Assembly (NCBI GenBank): GCA_021795135.1
Contig: JAJYPT010000005.1
Span: forward strand, 1-31,270
Source: Actinomycetes bacterium
GTDB lineage: Bacteria; Actinomycetota; Acidimicrobiia; Acidimicrobiales; JAJYPT01
Length of the DNA stretch: 31,270 bases
Direction of reading: 5' to 3'
The translations under genes were made by a program, and so were the position numbers. The notes beneath the pieces were generated by a model. The model was not told the DNA's origin. It made no database searches and saw only the letters and a list, made by a program, of their open reading frames with translations. The stretch's first letter is position 1, and each line of letters opens with the position of its first letter. This document shows, in pieces, positions 14,433 through 23,019 of this stretch.

Positions 14433-15878
14433 CTAAGGAGCTACTTTTGAAAGAGGCACTGCTTGAATCCAGCTAAATGAATTATCCAAAAACATAGTCT
14501 TTCCCACTATCACTGGATTTACGATCCCAAAAAGACCACCTAGTTTGGTTTGACGCAAAATCTTTCCAGTAGCAGGATCTACTGCATATACCACTGGACC
14601 ATCAGCAAAATATAATGTCCCATTATTGAAAGTAGGAGCTGAGCGTCCAGGAAAATGAGTTTGGAGCTTCCAAAGGATTTTCCCAGTGCTTTCACTTACT
14701 GCATGCATAACATCTCCTGCTGGGCTATTCATATAAATAACTCCACCATGAATCATAGGAACACCTGCTTTGAAAGCAGCAGGAAGTGGCCCTCTTCCCA
14801 AAGAAGTTTGCCATTTGGTTGCCCCAGTAGTTGCATTTAAAAGCTCTATTTGGGCATTAGCAGTTGTAGAAGAACCAGAGCCGGCTTTGTTGGTGAGAGC
14901 ATTTACCACCAAAGAGCCAGTCTTTGGATCCAAAGCTAAAACTTGATCACCCAAAGAGGTATTGAACGTTCCCGCAAAACCTGTCTTCCAAGCAATTGTT
15001 CCTGTTGTGGCATTTACTGCTACAACTTGATTAGGCCCGCTAAAAGAGGCGTATACATAACTAGTTCCAGAAGGAGCCTTCCACGCTATTGGAGAAGACA
15101 TGCTGTCAAATCCACCTATGTGAGTTTCAAAACGTGTAGCTCCAGTAGCTGCATTCAAAGCAATAATATTACCCCCACCAGTGGCTTCATACAATGTTCC
15201 CCCTAAATAAGAAGGAGTGGGCATATCTTCAAATTTAGTTGGGTGAGTCCAGATTACTTTTCCCGTGGTGGCATTCAAAGCAACTAATTGATTTTGACCT
15301 GTTCCTCTTTGGATGGGTTGATGTGCTTTATATTGGACCAATTCTCTATAGGACCAATTAGAATTTCCACTTCCTACAAAGACCATCCCGTTTGCGACAA
15401 TAGGGTTACCCATAAGGGAATTAGTTGTCCTATAGGACCAAAGCTGTTTTCCTGTTTTGATATTGAGAGCAAATAGACTCCCCGAATCAGTTTCAGCATA
15501 CAAAATAGAATTTACAACTGTTACCCCCAAAGCATTACCTACTGTTTGGGTTATGCGAACCGAAGCTCTAAGTCTACCTACTAATCCAGACCCCATTGGT
15601 GGTTGATTTAAAGCAGTAGCTAGAGGTTCTTTAAAAGACCACTTTAAAGCGCCTAATTTTGCATTTGGAAAATCAGCATTATGCTGTGGATTAGAAGCAT
15701 CTACTGTCCAACTAGAAGGACCAATATTAGCTTTAGTCGTACTGGCAGTTGCTGTTGTTCCACAAGCTGATACTCCAATAGCTAAACATAAAGACAAAGA
15801 GATAAATCTTTTGTTTGAATCTTTGCCTCTAAAATATTTTCCTAACCCCAACTTAGAACTTAAACCTACTTTTGACAC
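14433..15878 (-). CDS. PQQ-repeat beta-propeller lipoprotein
   Basis: A 481-aa secreted, probably lipid-anchored protein. A basic N-terminus leads into ISLSLCLAIGVSAC, a signal peptide with a lipobox ending at Cys39. The rest is a propeller with at least seven visible blade motifs of the kind ALNIKTGKQLWSY, ALNATTGKVIWTH, AVNATTGTIAWKT and AVDPATGKILRQT, as in PQQ-like/BamB-type repeats. It may bind a quinone or act only as an extracellular scaffold; no dehydrogenase residues were identified. GTG start at 15878 with a GGGGG ribosome binding site. It is AT-rich and lies just outside the accessory block. Confidence 0.88.
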   Translation of the reverse strand: MSKVGLSSKLGLGKYFRGKDSNKRFISLSLCLAIGVSACGTTATASTTKANIGPSSWTVDASNPQHNADFPNAKLGALKWSFKEPLATALNQPPMGSGLVGRLRASVRITQTVGNALGVTVVNSILYAETDSGSLFALNIKTGKQLWSYRTTNSLMGNPIVANGMVFVGSGNSNWSYRELVQYKAHQPIQRGTGQNQLVALNATTGKVIWTHPTKFEDMPTPSYLGGTLYEATGGGNIIALNAATGATRFETHIGGFDSMSSPIAWKAPSGTSYVYASFSGPNQVVAVNATTGTIAWKTGFAGTFNTSLGDQVLALDPKTGSLVVNALTNKAGSGSSTTANAQIELLNATTGATKWQTSLGRGPLPAAFKAGVPMIHGGVIYMNSPAGDVMHAVSESTGKILWKLQTHFPGRSAPTFNNGTLYFADGPVVYAVDPATGKILRQTKLGGLFGIVNPVIVGKTMFLDNSFSWIQAVPLSKVAP

Positions 15879-16162
15879 TCATTCCCCCATCTTTGTATCA
15901 CTAAAGAGATGGTTTCCTAAAAAAGAACTTGAGTCAACAAACTAAGGTGTATATATATACATTAAACGCTTGTTTAAACGTTTAGATTCGAATATTAGAA
16001 GTTATTTTCAACATGAACTTCCATAGATAGCTTTGAGTTGTATATAAATAGGTACTACAACAATAAATAATATGATTTATATAAAATTATTTATGTTGCA
16101 AAAACAAATATCGACTTAGCTTAGGAAATTACACTAGGAGAAACAAGAACTGGACTAATAAA
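15879..16162. promoter_or_regulatory. Non-coding region upstream of the PQQ-repeat gene
   Basis: This 284-bp AT-rich stretch holds no gene. It contains the 14-bp palindrome TGTATATATATACA (15948-15961) followed by AAACG...CGTTT around a GTTTAAAC palindrome (about 15964-15982). A short stem CCATCT/AGATGG (about 15889-15914) lies just upstream of the PQQ-repeat gene. These are candidate operator or leader structures for that gene. Confidence 0.35.
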
Positions 16163-16686
16163 TCAACTATCAGCTTTCCATCTCGTAGAAAATAATCTAA
16201 AATAGATGGCTCCGAACAATAAAACGATGCCAATGTTGATTACGAGTCGCTCCCAAATCTTGCCCCTAAAGAACATAATGTCTACACCGACTATAACAGC
16301 GATCATGACTCCGACAAATACTATAGTAGTCGCCGAATTAGGTTTAACTCTTTTCGATCTATATAGAGGTTGCAAAGACAATTGATTATTCATACGAATA
16401 AGAGAAATAGCAAAATCTGGCTTTAATATATAACCAACCCAAGGTCGCATCATTGTCCATGACAAGAAGAAAATAACACTTCCTTCAGGTGCTTCGAAAG
16501 AGCGTGGCAGACTCCGATATCGACTTGCTCGCAATTGCAAGACATGATGACCGGGTTGATCAGGATTTCTTTTGTCTCATGGAAATCCATAGATCCCACA
16601 GCTATGCCATCGAGATCAATCTCGAAGCTGCCACGACTAAGCTCCATACCAACGCCTTCTCGAATCAGCTTCAAAATTGCTGACAT
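16163..16686 (-). pseudogene. PEGA-like membrane protein gene interrupted by a one-base frameshift
   Basis: The first frame starts at ATG 16686, which follows a strong AAGGAAGGAG. It reads MSAILKLIREGVGMELSRG, SFEIDLDGIAVGSMDFHET and KEILINP, then goes astray near 16552. In the next frame the expected continuation appears: GHHVLQLRASRYRSLPRSFE and APEGSVIFF, then LKPDFAISLIR, and finally two membrane helices (ATTIVFVGVMIAVIVGV and NIGIVLLFGAIYF). Together they give about 174 aa resembling small proteins with a PEGA-like beta domain (LDG...GHHxLxVRAxRYRS). The break is at AACCCGG: a lost base, or a -1 shift that re-reads G of CCG, restores NPGHH. It may be a mutation, a sequence error or programmed frameshifting. 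The function is unknown. Confidence 0.7.
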
Positions 16687-16819
16687 TGTCTCGGCTCCTT
16701 CCTTATATGTCCCTAAAGACATTGTTTTGTTGTCGGAACAATGAATGCTTCAACTTTGGGGTTCTAACTAACAAGGCATCCAGAACAAAGGCACAACCGA
16801 CATTATTTGTTTGTTTTCC

Positions 16820-18301
16820 TTATCTGTGAATAATTCTCGATAAGTTTGCAATCCAAGACATAGCTTTTTTAGGACGACGAAAAGAGGTAAGAGGAATAGG
16901 CATGGAAAAACGTTTATCTATAATTGATTTAGCATAAGAAAATTCTTTTAAGCCTTGTTCACCATGTATTCTTCCAAATCCTGAACTTTTTCTACCTCCA
17001 AAAGGCAAAGAAGGAACTGCTGCAAAAGTAAGGATAGAATTTACAGAAACCATTCCAACTTTTATTTGGTGGGCAATTTCTAAACCATGACGTTTAGAAA
17101 AAATAGCAGCACTAAGAGCATAAGGGCTGTTATTTACAAGCTCTATTGCCTCATCTATACCTTTTACTTGTTTTACTACTAATACAGGACCTAATGTCTC
17201 TTCCTGTAGAATTTGGGCTTCAGAAGAGACATTTGTCAACAAAATAGGATCTATATAGTTATCCTTATAAGTTACCGTTCCACATATTATGGTGGCATTT
17301 TTTTCGATGGCATCTTGAACTTGACTACGTACTATTTCACATTGTCTATCTATAGTCATAGGTCCATAGCTAGAAGAGACTTGCGTGCCCGAATGTAAAT
17401 TTTTAACTATTGTTGAAAGTTTATCTACAAAAGAATCATAAACTTCTTCTACCACATAAGCTACCTCTATCCCAATGCAGGTTTGGCCTCCATTAGAATA
17501 AGCTCCCCACGCAGTAGCATCTGCAGCTTTATCAACATCGGCATCATGGGCTACCAATAGAGCATCTTTTCCTCCTGATTCGATCAAAACAGGAATAAGA
17601 TTCTCAGCACAAACCTTCATCACCTTTTTAGAAGTAGCCTCTGAGCCAGTAAAAGATATCTTATCTACTCCTGATCTACAAAGGGCTTCTCCTGTTGGTC
17701 CAAATCCGTTAATCACTTGCAAAATGTGAGGATTAGGTACTATTTCATCAAAAGAATTTTTCATCCACTGAGCTACCATAGGAACATATTCACTTGGCTT
17801 AAATACAACTGTGTTTCCTGCTGCCAACGCATAAGAAATAGATCCCATGGGTGTAAAAAATGGATAATTCCACGGACCTATTACCCCTATTGTCCCTAGT
17901 GGATCATAATGAATAAAAGATTTACTTCCAAACATCAACCATCCAGAAGAAACCTTTGTATGAGATAAAATCTGTTCTGCATGCTTAGCGGCCCAACTAA
18001 GATGTTCTATAGATAAAATAACTTCTAATAGAGCATCGTCAAAAAGCTTTCCGTTTTCTTTACTGATCAACTGGGCCAATTCTTTAGAGCGACTTGAAAG
18101 TAACTTTGCCCATGAATTTAGATATTTTTTTCTTTTATAAAAATCAATTTCTTGCCACCACAAAGATGCAACTTTTGCATCTTTGACAACTTGGGACACC
18201 TCTGGGGTTTTGTCAATATAAAAATCTCCAAGAACTTCTTTTGTTGAAGGATCAAGGGAAGAAAACTTAGATTGCTGATCAGATGACAAGAAAGAACTCA
18301 T
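16820..18301 (-). CDS. Aldehyde dehydrogenase (class 3/fatty-aldehyde-like)
   Basis: A 493-aa NAD(P)+-dependent aldehyde dehydrogenase. It has GPWNYPFFTPMGSISYALAA, the cofactor loop FTGSEATSK, catalytic Glu241 in LIESGGKDALL, catalytic Cys275 in GGQTCIGIE, and LPFGGRKSSGFGRIHG near the C-terminus. The length and the basic C-terminal extension (FRRPKKAMSW) suggest the fatty/aliphatic aldehyde group, but the substrate is not proven. The gene is divergent from an extended SDR resembling acyl-reductase domains, so the pair could handle the same aliphatic aldehyde. ATG start at 18301 with a distant AAGG. Confidence 0.9.
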   Translation of the reverse strand: MSSFLSSDQQSKFSSLDPSTKEVLGDFYIDKTPEVSQVVKDAKVASLWWQEIDFYKRKKYLNSWAKLLSSRSKELAQLISKENGKLFDDALLEVILSIEHLSWAAKHAEQILSHTKVSSGWLMFGSKSFIHYDPLGTIGVIGPWNYPFFTPMGSISYALAAGNTVVFKPSEYVPMVAQWMKNSFDEIVPNPHILQVINGFGPTGEALCRSGVDKISFTGSEATSKKVMKVCAENLIPVLIESGGKDALLVAHDADVDKAADATAWGAYSNGGQTCIGIEVAYVVEEVYDSFVDKLSTIVKNLHSGTQVSSSYGPMTIDRQCEIVRSQVQDAIEKNATIICGTVTYKDNYIDPILLTNVSSEAQILQEETLGPVLVVKQVKGIDEAIELVNNSPYALSAAIFSKRHGLEIAHQIKVGMVSVNSILTFAAVPSLPFGGRKSSGFGRIHGEQGLKEFSYAKSIIDKRFSMPIPLTSFRRPKKAMSWIANLSRIIHR

Positions 18302-18538
18302 TAGCGGATTTTACCTTAGGCTTGATACAAATAATAAACATTGTCTTCTTTATTGGTTTTATTGAGCTATTTATGGAATAAAACTAACAATAGCCGGAGA
18401 TATTTTAACTCTAGTTTCAACTAATGTCTTTGCTAGGTCATCTCCATGACGAACTTATAAATGATATTTGTAAAATCTTTCCTTCACAAATATCGGTTAT
18501 ATAAAATTTAGATAAACAAATTTACTAGGATCATTATA
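18302..18538. promoter_or_regulatory. Divergent promoter region with two inverted repeats
   Basis: This 237-bp gap lies between the aldehyde dehydrogenase and the SDR gene. GTTTTATT (18356-18363) / AATAAAAC (18377-18384) sits nearer the aldehyde dehydrogenase. GATATTTGT (18463-18471) / ACAAATATC (18486-18494) sits about 45 bp upstream of the SDR start. Both are perfect and could be operators or leader hairpins. No gene was seen. Confidence 0.45.
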
Positions 18539-19633
18539 ATGACAAAAAGTATTGCTTTTGTAACTGGTTTCCCAGGATTTATAGCAGATGAGCTCATAGA
18601 AAGAATTCTTCTTCAAAATATCAACATAGAGGTAATATGTTTGGTTCAAGGAATCTATTTGAAGATGGCTTTGGCAAAAGTAGATGAACTGGTCAAACGT
18701 CAACCAGATTTTTCTGGAAGAATCCACATAGTGGTAGGAGATATAACCAAACATAATCTTGGTTTGGGAGATGAAGACTTACAAAAGGTCAAAACTTCTA
18801 CTCGAGTATTACATCTAGCTGCTATATATGATCTATCAATAGATGAAAAGACCGCACTAAAAGTCAATGTAGAAGGAACTCTCAACGTTTTAGATCTATG
18901 TAAAGAACTAAAAGATCTCAATCGCATTGACTACATGAGCACTTGTTATGTAAGTGGATCCTATAATGGAATTTTTCACGAACAAGATCTAGAACTTGGG
19001 CAATATTTCAATAATTATTATGAAAAAACTAAATATCTAGCTGAAATAGAAGTTAGAAAATACCAAAAAGAAGGACTTCCCATTACAATCTATCGCCCTT
19101 CTATAGTAGTTGGAGATAGCGATAGCGGAAAAACTCAAAAATATGATGGCATTTACTTCTTTATAAATTGGTTCCTACGTATACCCTTTATCGCATTTAT
19201 GCCAGTCCTTAACAACTATCAAAATAGCTATGTCAATATAGTTCCTCGCGACTTCGTAACCCAGTCAGTAGCTGCTTTATCAAGCAATGACTCATCTATA
19301 GGAAAAACTTATCAATTAGCCGATCCCAATCCTTTATCTGTAGCAGAACTTATTGAAGAACTAGGAAAAGTGACTCATCGTTTCCCCATAAAGGTCCCTG
19401 TTTCAAAAAATATATTAGAAAAATCCCTCCAAAACCCCAAAATTCAAAGATTTGTAAAGATACCAGCCCCAGTAGTTCAATACTTAATTCTTCCGACTAA
19501 ATATGATACAACCCAAACTCAACACGATTTAAAGCAGTTCAATATCCAAATTCCTTCCATTAAATCCTATCTTCCTGTTTTGATAGAATTTAATAAAAAA
19601 AATCCTAGGATAAGTTCCAAAGGTCTTTACTGA
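18539..19633 (+). CDS. Extended SDR reductase (NAD_binding_4/fatty acyl reductase-like)
   Basis: A 364-aa extended short-chain dehydrogenase. The nucleotide motif is FVTGFPGFIADELIERIL, a variant of TGxxGFxG. It is followed by GDITKHNLGL, VLHLAAIYDLS, the catalytic YEKTK (Tyr-x3-Lys) in NNYYEKTKYLAE, and ITIYRPSIVVGDS. These fit the male-sterility/thioester-reductase group, which reduces acyl thioesters or modifies lipids. No acyl-carrier or AMP-binding domain is attached. AGGA lies 8 nt before the ATG. It is divergent from an aldehyde dehydrogenase and immediately upstream of thpR. The substrate is not known. Confidence 0.82.
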   Translation: MTKSIAFVTGFPGFIADELIERILLQNINIEVICLVQGIYLKMALAKVDELVKRQPDFSGRIHIVVGDITKHNLGLGDEDLQKVKTSTRVLHLAAIYDLSIDEKTALKVNVEGTLNVLDLCKELKDLNRIDYMSTCYVSGSYNGIFHEQDLELGQYFNNYYEKTKYLAEIEVRKYQKEGLPITIYRPSIVVGDSDSGKTQKYDGIYFFINWFLRIPFIAFMPVLNNYQNSYVNIVPRDFVTQSVAALSSNDSSIGKTYQLADPNPLSVAELIEELGKVTHRFPIKVPVSKNILEKSLQNPKIQRFVKIPAPVVQYLILPTKYDTTQTQHDLKQFNIQIPSIKSYLPVLIEFNKKNPRISSKGLY

Positions 19634-19634
19634 C

Positions 19635-20135
19635 TTGCGACTTTTTATAGCACTTTGGCCTTCAGAAAAAGCCTTAGAAACTATCTCTTTGCTAAATCGG
19701 CCTGAACAACCTGGTATTCGTTGGGTTCCTTCTAAAAATTGGCATATAACTCTGACTTTTTTAGGAGAAATAGATTTAGAGATTGCACTTGAGCACTTTG
19801 ATTCTATATCGATTCCAACAACTAAAACCCAAGCTTGCCTAGGCCCTGAAACCAAGCTAATCAAAAATAGAATTTTATATATCCCAGTTCAAGGAGTAAA
19901 ACCTTTATTTGACTGTGTTTATGATGCCACTAAAGAAATAACTCTCAGTCCCCAAGATCCACTAGCTCATTTAACCTTAGCGCGTTGTCGGATTCCTAAA
20001 AAAGAACTGGTTAATCTAACAGGGCAAAAAATATCTCTTTGTTGGCAAGTGTCAGAAATAACTTTGGTACAAAGCACTTTGGGAGCCCAAGGTGCTACAT
20101 ATAATATCTTGGCTAAAAAACCAACAACCGCTTAA
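19635..20135 (+). CDS. thpR: RNA 2',3'-cyclic phosphodiesterase (ThpR/2'-5' RNA ligase family)
   Basis: A 166-aa 2H-phosphoesterase. Both catalytic HxTL motifs are present, His37 (HITLTFLG) and His112 (HLTLARCR). The N-terminus RLFIALWPSEKALETI is typical of the family. The enzyme opens 2',3'-cyclic phosphates on RNA; the in vivo role is unclear. TTG start one base after the SDR stop (TGAC TTG), so the two genes are probably cotranscribed and coupled. It converges with the iron permease gene 9 bp downstream. Confidence 0.92.
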   Translation: MRLFIALWPSEKALETISLLNRPEQPGIRWVPSKNWHITLTFLGEIDLEIALEHFDSISIPTTKTQACLGPETKLIKNRILYIPVQGVKPLFDCVYDATKEITLSPQDPLAHLTLARCRIPKKELVNLTGQKISLCWQVSEITLVQSTLGAQGATYNILAKKPTTA

Positions 20136-20144
20136 AAACACCAA

Positions 20145-21032
20145 CTAAATTTCAAGTTGAGTCTTTTCATTTTTGCGAATAATTAAACGGTTTCTACCTA
20201 CACCTAAAAATATACCAAGAGTAATGCTCAAATAAATTACATATGTCAAAACTTGCAATAGTGTTGGCTGGCTAGAATAACCAAAAAAGCTATGGATAAT
20301 TCCACCCAAAGTAGACGACTGTGGCAAAAAAGAATTTGTGTTCCACAAAGGGTGCGTCAGTATGGGTAACCAATGTAACTGCTGTAAATTTTGTACGCTA
20401 TCAACTAAAAGTCCAGCAGCAAATACCATCAACAAAGCACCCATAACTTGGAAAAATAGCTTAAAATTCAACTTTTGTCCTAAACGATAAACAAAATTAG
20501 CAATTATTAGCGCAACCAATAATCCTCCTATACCCCCAATAATTCCGCTTCTTATAGGAGCTGGCCCTTTTGATGCGAAAAAAATAGCTAGGGTGAAGAC
20601 CATTGTCTCCAAGCCTTCTCGACCCACTGACTGAAAAGCCAAAAGTCCTAAACTCCACTTGGCTTTTTGACTTAATTTTTCGTCAGAATCGACTTGTTCT
20701 CCTAAAGCAAACTGAGCACGTTTTTTCAACTCGGTAGATATACTTCGGCTATGTGAACGCATCCAAAAAGTCATATACGTCAAAATAAAAGCTGCCACAA
20801 GATAAGTAGAGGTTTCAAAAATCATTTGAGTTCTAGAACCCGAATAATCCCGTATTGTTATAAAAGCAGTTACTCCACCTATAATCATCAACACAAAAGC
20901 CGCTAAAACCCCTAAGAAAAGGTATCTAAAGTACTCGCGATGCCCAATTTGGCGAAGATATGCCATCAAAACTGCTACTATCATTGCAGCTTCAATTCCT
21001 TCACGTAAAAAGATAACAAATGTAGCTATCAT
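20145..21032 (-). CDS. efeU: FTR1-family high-affinity iron permease
   Basis: A 295-aa integral membrane protein with about seven helices. The two iron-binding REGxE motifs are present: REGIE at 10-14 in helix 1 and REGLE at 138-142 in helix 4. The protein is similar to EfeU/Ftr1, which imports iron, usually together with EfeO/EfeB. Neither partner gene is in this window, so it may work alone or with distant genes. An AAGGTGA lies directly before the ATG. It stands alone on the minus strand. Confidence 0.92.
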   Translation of the reverse strand: MIATFVIFLREGIEAAMIVAVLMAYLRQIGHREYFRYLFLGVLAAFVLMIIGGVTAFITIRDYSGSRTQMIFETSTYLVAAFILTYMTFWMRSHSRSISTELKKRAQFALGEQVDSDEKLSQKAKWSLGLLAFQSVGREGLETMVFTLAIFFASKGPAPIRSGIIGGIGGLLVALIIANFVYRLGQKLNFKLFFQVMGALLMVFAAGLLVDSVQNLQQLHWLPILTHPLWNTNSFLPQSSTLGGIIHSFFGYSSQPTLLQVLTYVIYLSITLGIFLGVGRNRLIIRKNEKTQLEI

Positions 21033-21182
21033 TCACCTTGCCCTATCTAATGCAATAAACCAATTCTACTTCACACTAGTATTAAAATATTGATTTATAT
21101 AATTGCGAATATAAACATATGAAAAAATTCATTGTCTTACTGTTTTGTTTTAAACTTGATTCCTCTTAGCCTCAAACTTGAA

Positions 21183-22313
21183 TCACACGCTCTCAAAAGA
21201 ACTTAGGTAATTAATAACTTCATTAGCAAGCAATCTTCCTTTTAAAGTTAACCTAACTCTCTTTTGGGTTATTTCCAACAACTCTGTCAAAGAAGCATCT
21301 AGGGAGTTAAAGAAAATACTTTCTAATTTAGGAAACAATTTAAATAAGTCAGATAGAGAAATTCCATCTTTAGTCCTCAGACCAAGCATTAAAACCTCTA
21401 GACGATTTTGTTTATCTGTAAGATCTTCTTTACCACAACATAGACTACGCCCATACAAAGAAGCTTCTAAATACTTATTTAGAGAACTAAAATTCCATCT
21501 TCTTTGCCCATCTATATACGAATGAGCCGAACAACCAAAACCTAGATAATTTTTTCTGCTCCAATAAATTTGATTGTGTCTGGATTCATACCCCTCAAAT
21601 GCCCAATTTGAAATTTCATACCATCTCATACCAATTTTTTCTGCTAACTCATCAATTACTTCATAACGCTTTGCTTGTACATCATCATCAGGATAACGAA
21701 GAGGATCTTTAGATAAAGCAGTTCCAGGTTCTACTGTCAAAGCATAAGCAGATAAATGAGTAGGTTTTAGTTCAAAACATTTTTCTAAACTGTATAACCA
21801 ATCTTGATCGCTTTCGCCGCTAGCACCATAAATTAAATCTAAACTTATATTTTCAAATCCAGCTTCTTTAGCAAATCCAAAGGCTTTTATAGCATTATCA
21901 GCAGAATGAATTCTACCCAAAGAAGCCAATACGTGCGAGGAAAAAGATTGAACTCCAAAAGAAAGACGATTTATACCAATATTTTTAAAATCAACTAACT
22001 TAGAAACCGATACAGTCTCAGGATTGCATTCCAATGTTATCTCTACATCTTTATCAATATCAAACAGCTCTAAAAGAGGAGATATTTGTTTTGCTTCCAT
22101 CAAAGATGGAGTTCCTCCGCCAAAATAAATTGAAGTAGGAGCCAGTTCCATATTTTTGGACCAAGATGTAATTTCTAACTTTAGAGCTTGCAAATAGGGT
22201 TCTACTAAATCGAATCTGTCATCCCAAGTTGAAAAAGCACAATAGTCACATTTTTTCAAACAAAAAGGAAAATGTATATAAATTCCAAATCCAGATTCAA
22301 TATCACTATTCAT
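21183..22313 (-). CDS. hemW: Radical SAM protein HemW (coproporphyrinogen oxidase-like)
   Basis: A 376-aa radical SAM enzyme of the HemW/HemN-like group. The [4Fe-4S] cysteines Cys18, Cys22 and Cys25 lie in FPFCLKKCDYCAFSTWDDR. SIYFGGGTPSLM and INRLSFGVQSF follow, and the HNQIYWSRKNYLGFGCSAHS region is present. HemW is regarded as a heme-trafficking or heme-insertion protein rather than a true coproporphyrinogen dehydrogenase. The ATG lies within the last bases of rsmE (8-nt overlap), giving the order hrcA-dnaJ-rsmE-hemW in one closely packed unit. Confidence 0.92.
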   Translation of the reverse strand: MNSDIESGFGIYIHFPFCLKKCDYCAFSTWDDRFDLVEPYLQALKLEITSWSKNMELAPTSIYFGGGTPSLMEAKQISPLLELFDIDKDVEITLECNPETVSVSKLVDFKNIGINRLSFGVQSFSSHVLASLGRIHSADNAIKAFGFAKEAGFENISLDLIYGASGESDQDWLYSLEKCFELKPTHLSAYALTVEPGTALSKDPLRYPDDDVQAKRYEVIDELAEKIGMRWYEISNWAFEGYESRHNQIYWSRKNYLGFGCSAHSYIDGQRRWNFSSLNKYLEASLYGRSLCCGKEDLTDKQNRLEVLMLGLRTKDGISLSDLFKLFPKLESIFFNSLDASLTELLEITQKRVRLTLKGRLLANEVINYLSSFESV

Positions 22314-23019
22314 CTACGCCTCTAACGATACCTTCTCGAATAGCACAAAGAAGTCCACCTGCTGTTATGGCTGCTGTTTCTGCTCTCATTATTTGACCAC
22401 CAATACATACCTTGGGCAATTTAGAATTTATTTCCTCAATTGCCCAACCGCCTTCTGGGCCTATTAGCACTGTAGGAAATGCTTTAGTTAGAGGTTTTCC
22501 CCTAGGGTCTGCCATAGCCATTTTCCCACTATGTATTCCCTTTTGACAAAGGTATTCAAAATCACTTACTGGATGAACTTTCATAATCCGACTACGTCTA
22601 GATTGCATAGAAGCTTCTTTTGCTATCTTTTCCAAGCGCTCTAAAGCCTTCTTCTCACGTTTGAGATCCCATTTGGGAATAGAATTTCTAGACACAAAGG
22701 GTATAGCTTCATCTACTCCAAGCTCACAAAGTTTTTGTATTACAAGTTCAGCCTTGTTGCCCTTGGTTAAAGCAAAAGCTATCTTTATATCCCAATTGGG
22801 ACCAGGATCTAGTATTGGATCCTGTAACGGCTCCAATATTCCTTCTTTGACATAAGAACATTTTTGCCAGTATCCGCTTCCATCAGCCACTGTGACGATT
22901 TGATTCGGCCTCAATCTTAAAACCCTACTCAAATGATGACTATCTTGATCACTCAAGATTAAAGAATCTAATCGATCAACAAATACATGTGCAGCTGAGG
23001 AGACTTGAGAGGGTTTAAT
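22306..23019 (-). CDS. rsmE: 16S rRNA m3U1498 methyltransferase RsmE, apparent ATT start
   Basis: SPOUT-class methyltransferase acting on U1498 of 16S rRNA. The knot motifs LIGPEGGWAIEEIN and MRAETAAITAGGLL are clear, as is the N-terminal HHLSRVLRLRPNQIVTVADG. The first ATG/GTG/TTG in frame is a TTG at 22956, but conserved family sequence (AAHVFVDRLDSLILSDQDSH) lies upstream of it. The frame opens only to ATA 23022 and ATT 23019. The ATT shares an A with the dnaJ stop (TAATT), mimicking the TAATG coupling seen at thiO/thiS, and gives 237 aa. No Shine-Dalgarno precedes it. Family firm; start inferred. Confidence 0.92.
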   Translation of the reverse strand: MKPSQVSSAAHVFVDRLDSLILSDQDSHHLSRVLRLRPNQIVTVADGSGYWQKCSYVKEGILEPLQDPILDPGPNWDIKIAFALTKGNKAELVIQKLCELGVDEAIPFVSRNSIPKWDLKREKKALERLEKIAKEASMQSRRSRIMKVHPVSDFEYLCQKGIHSGKMAMADPRGKPLTKAFPTVLIGPEGGWAIEEINSKLPKVCIGGQIMRAETAAITAGGLLCAIREGIVRGVDE

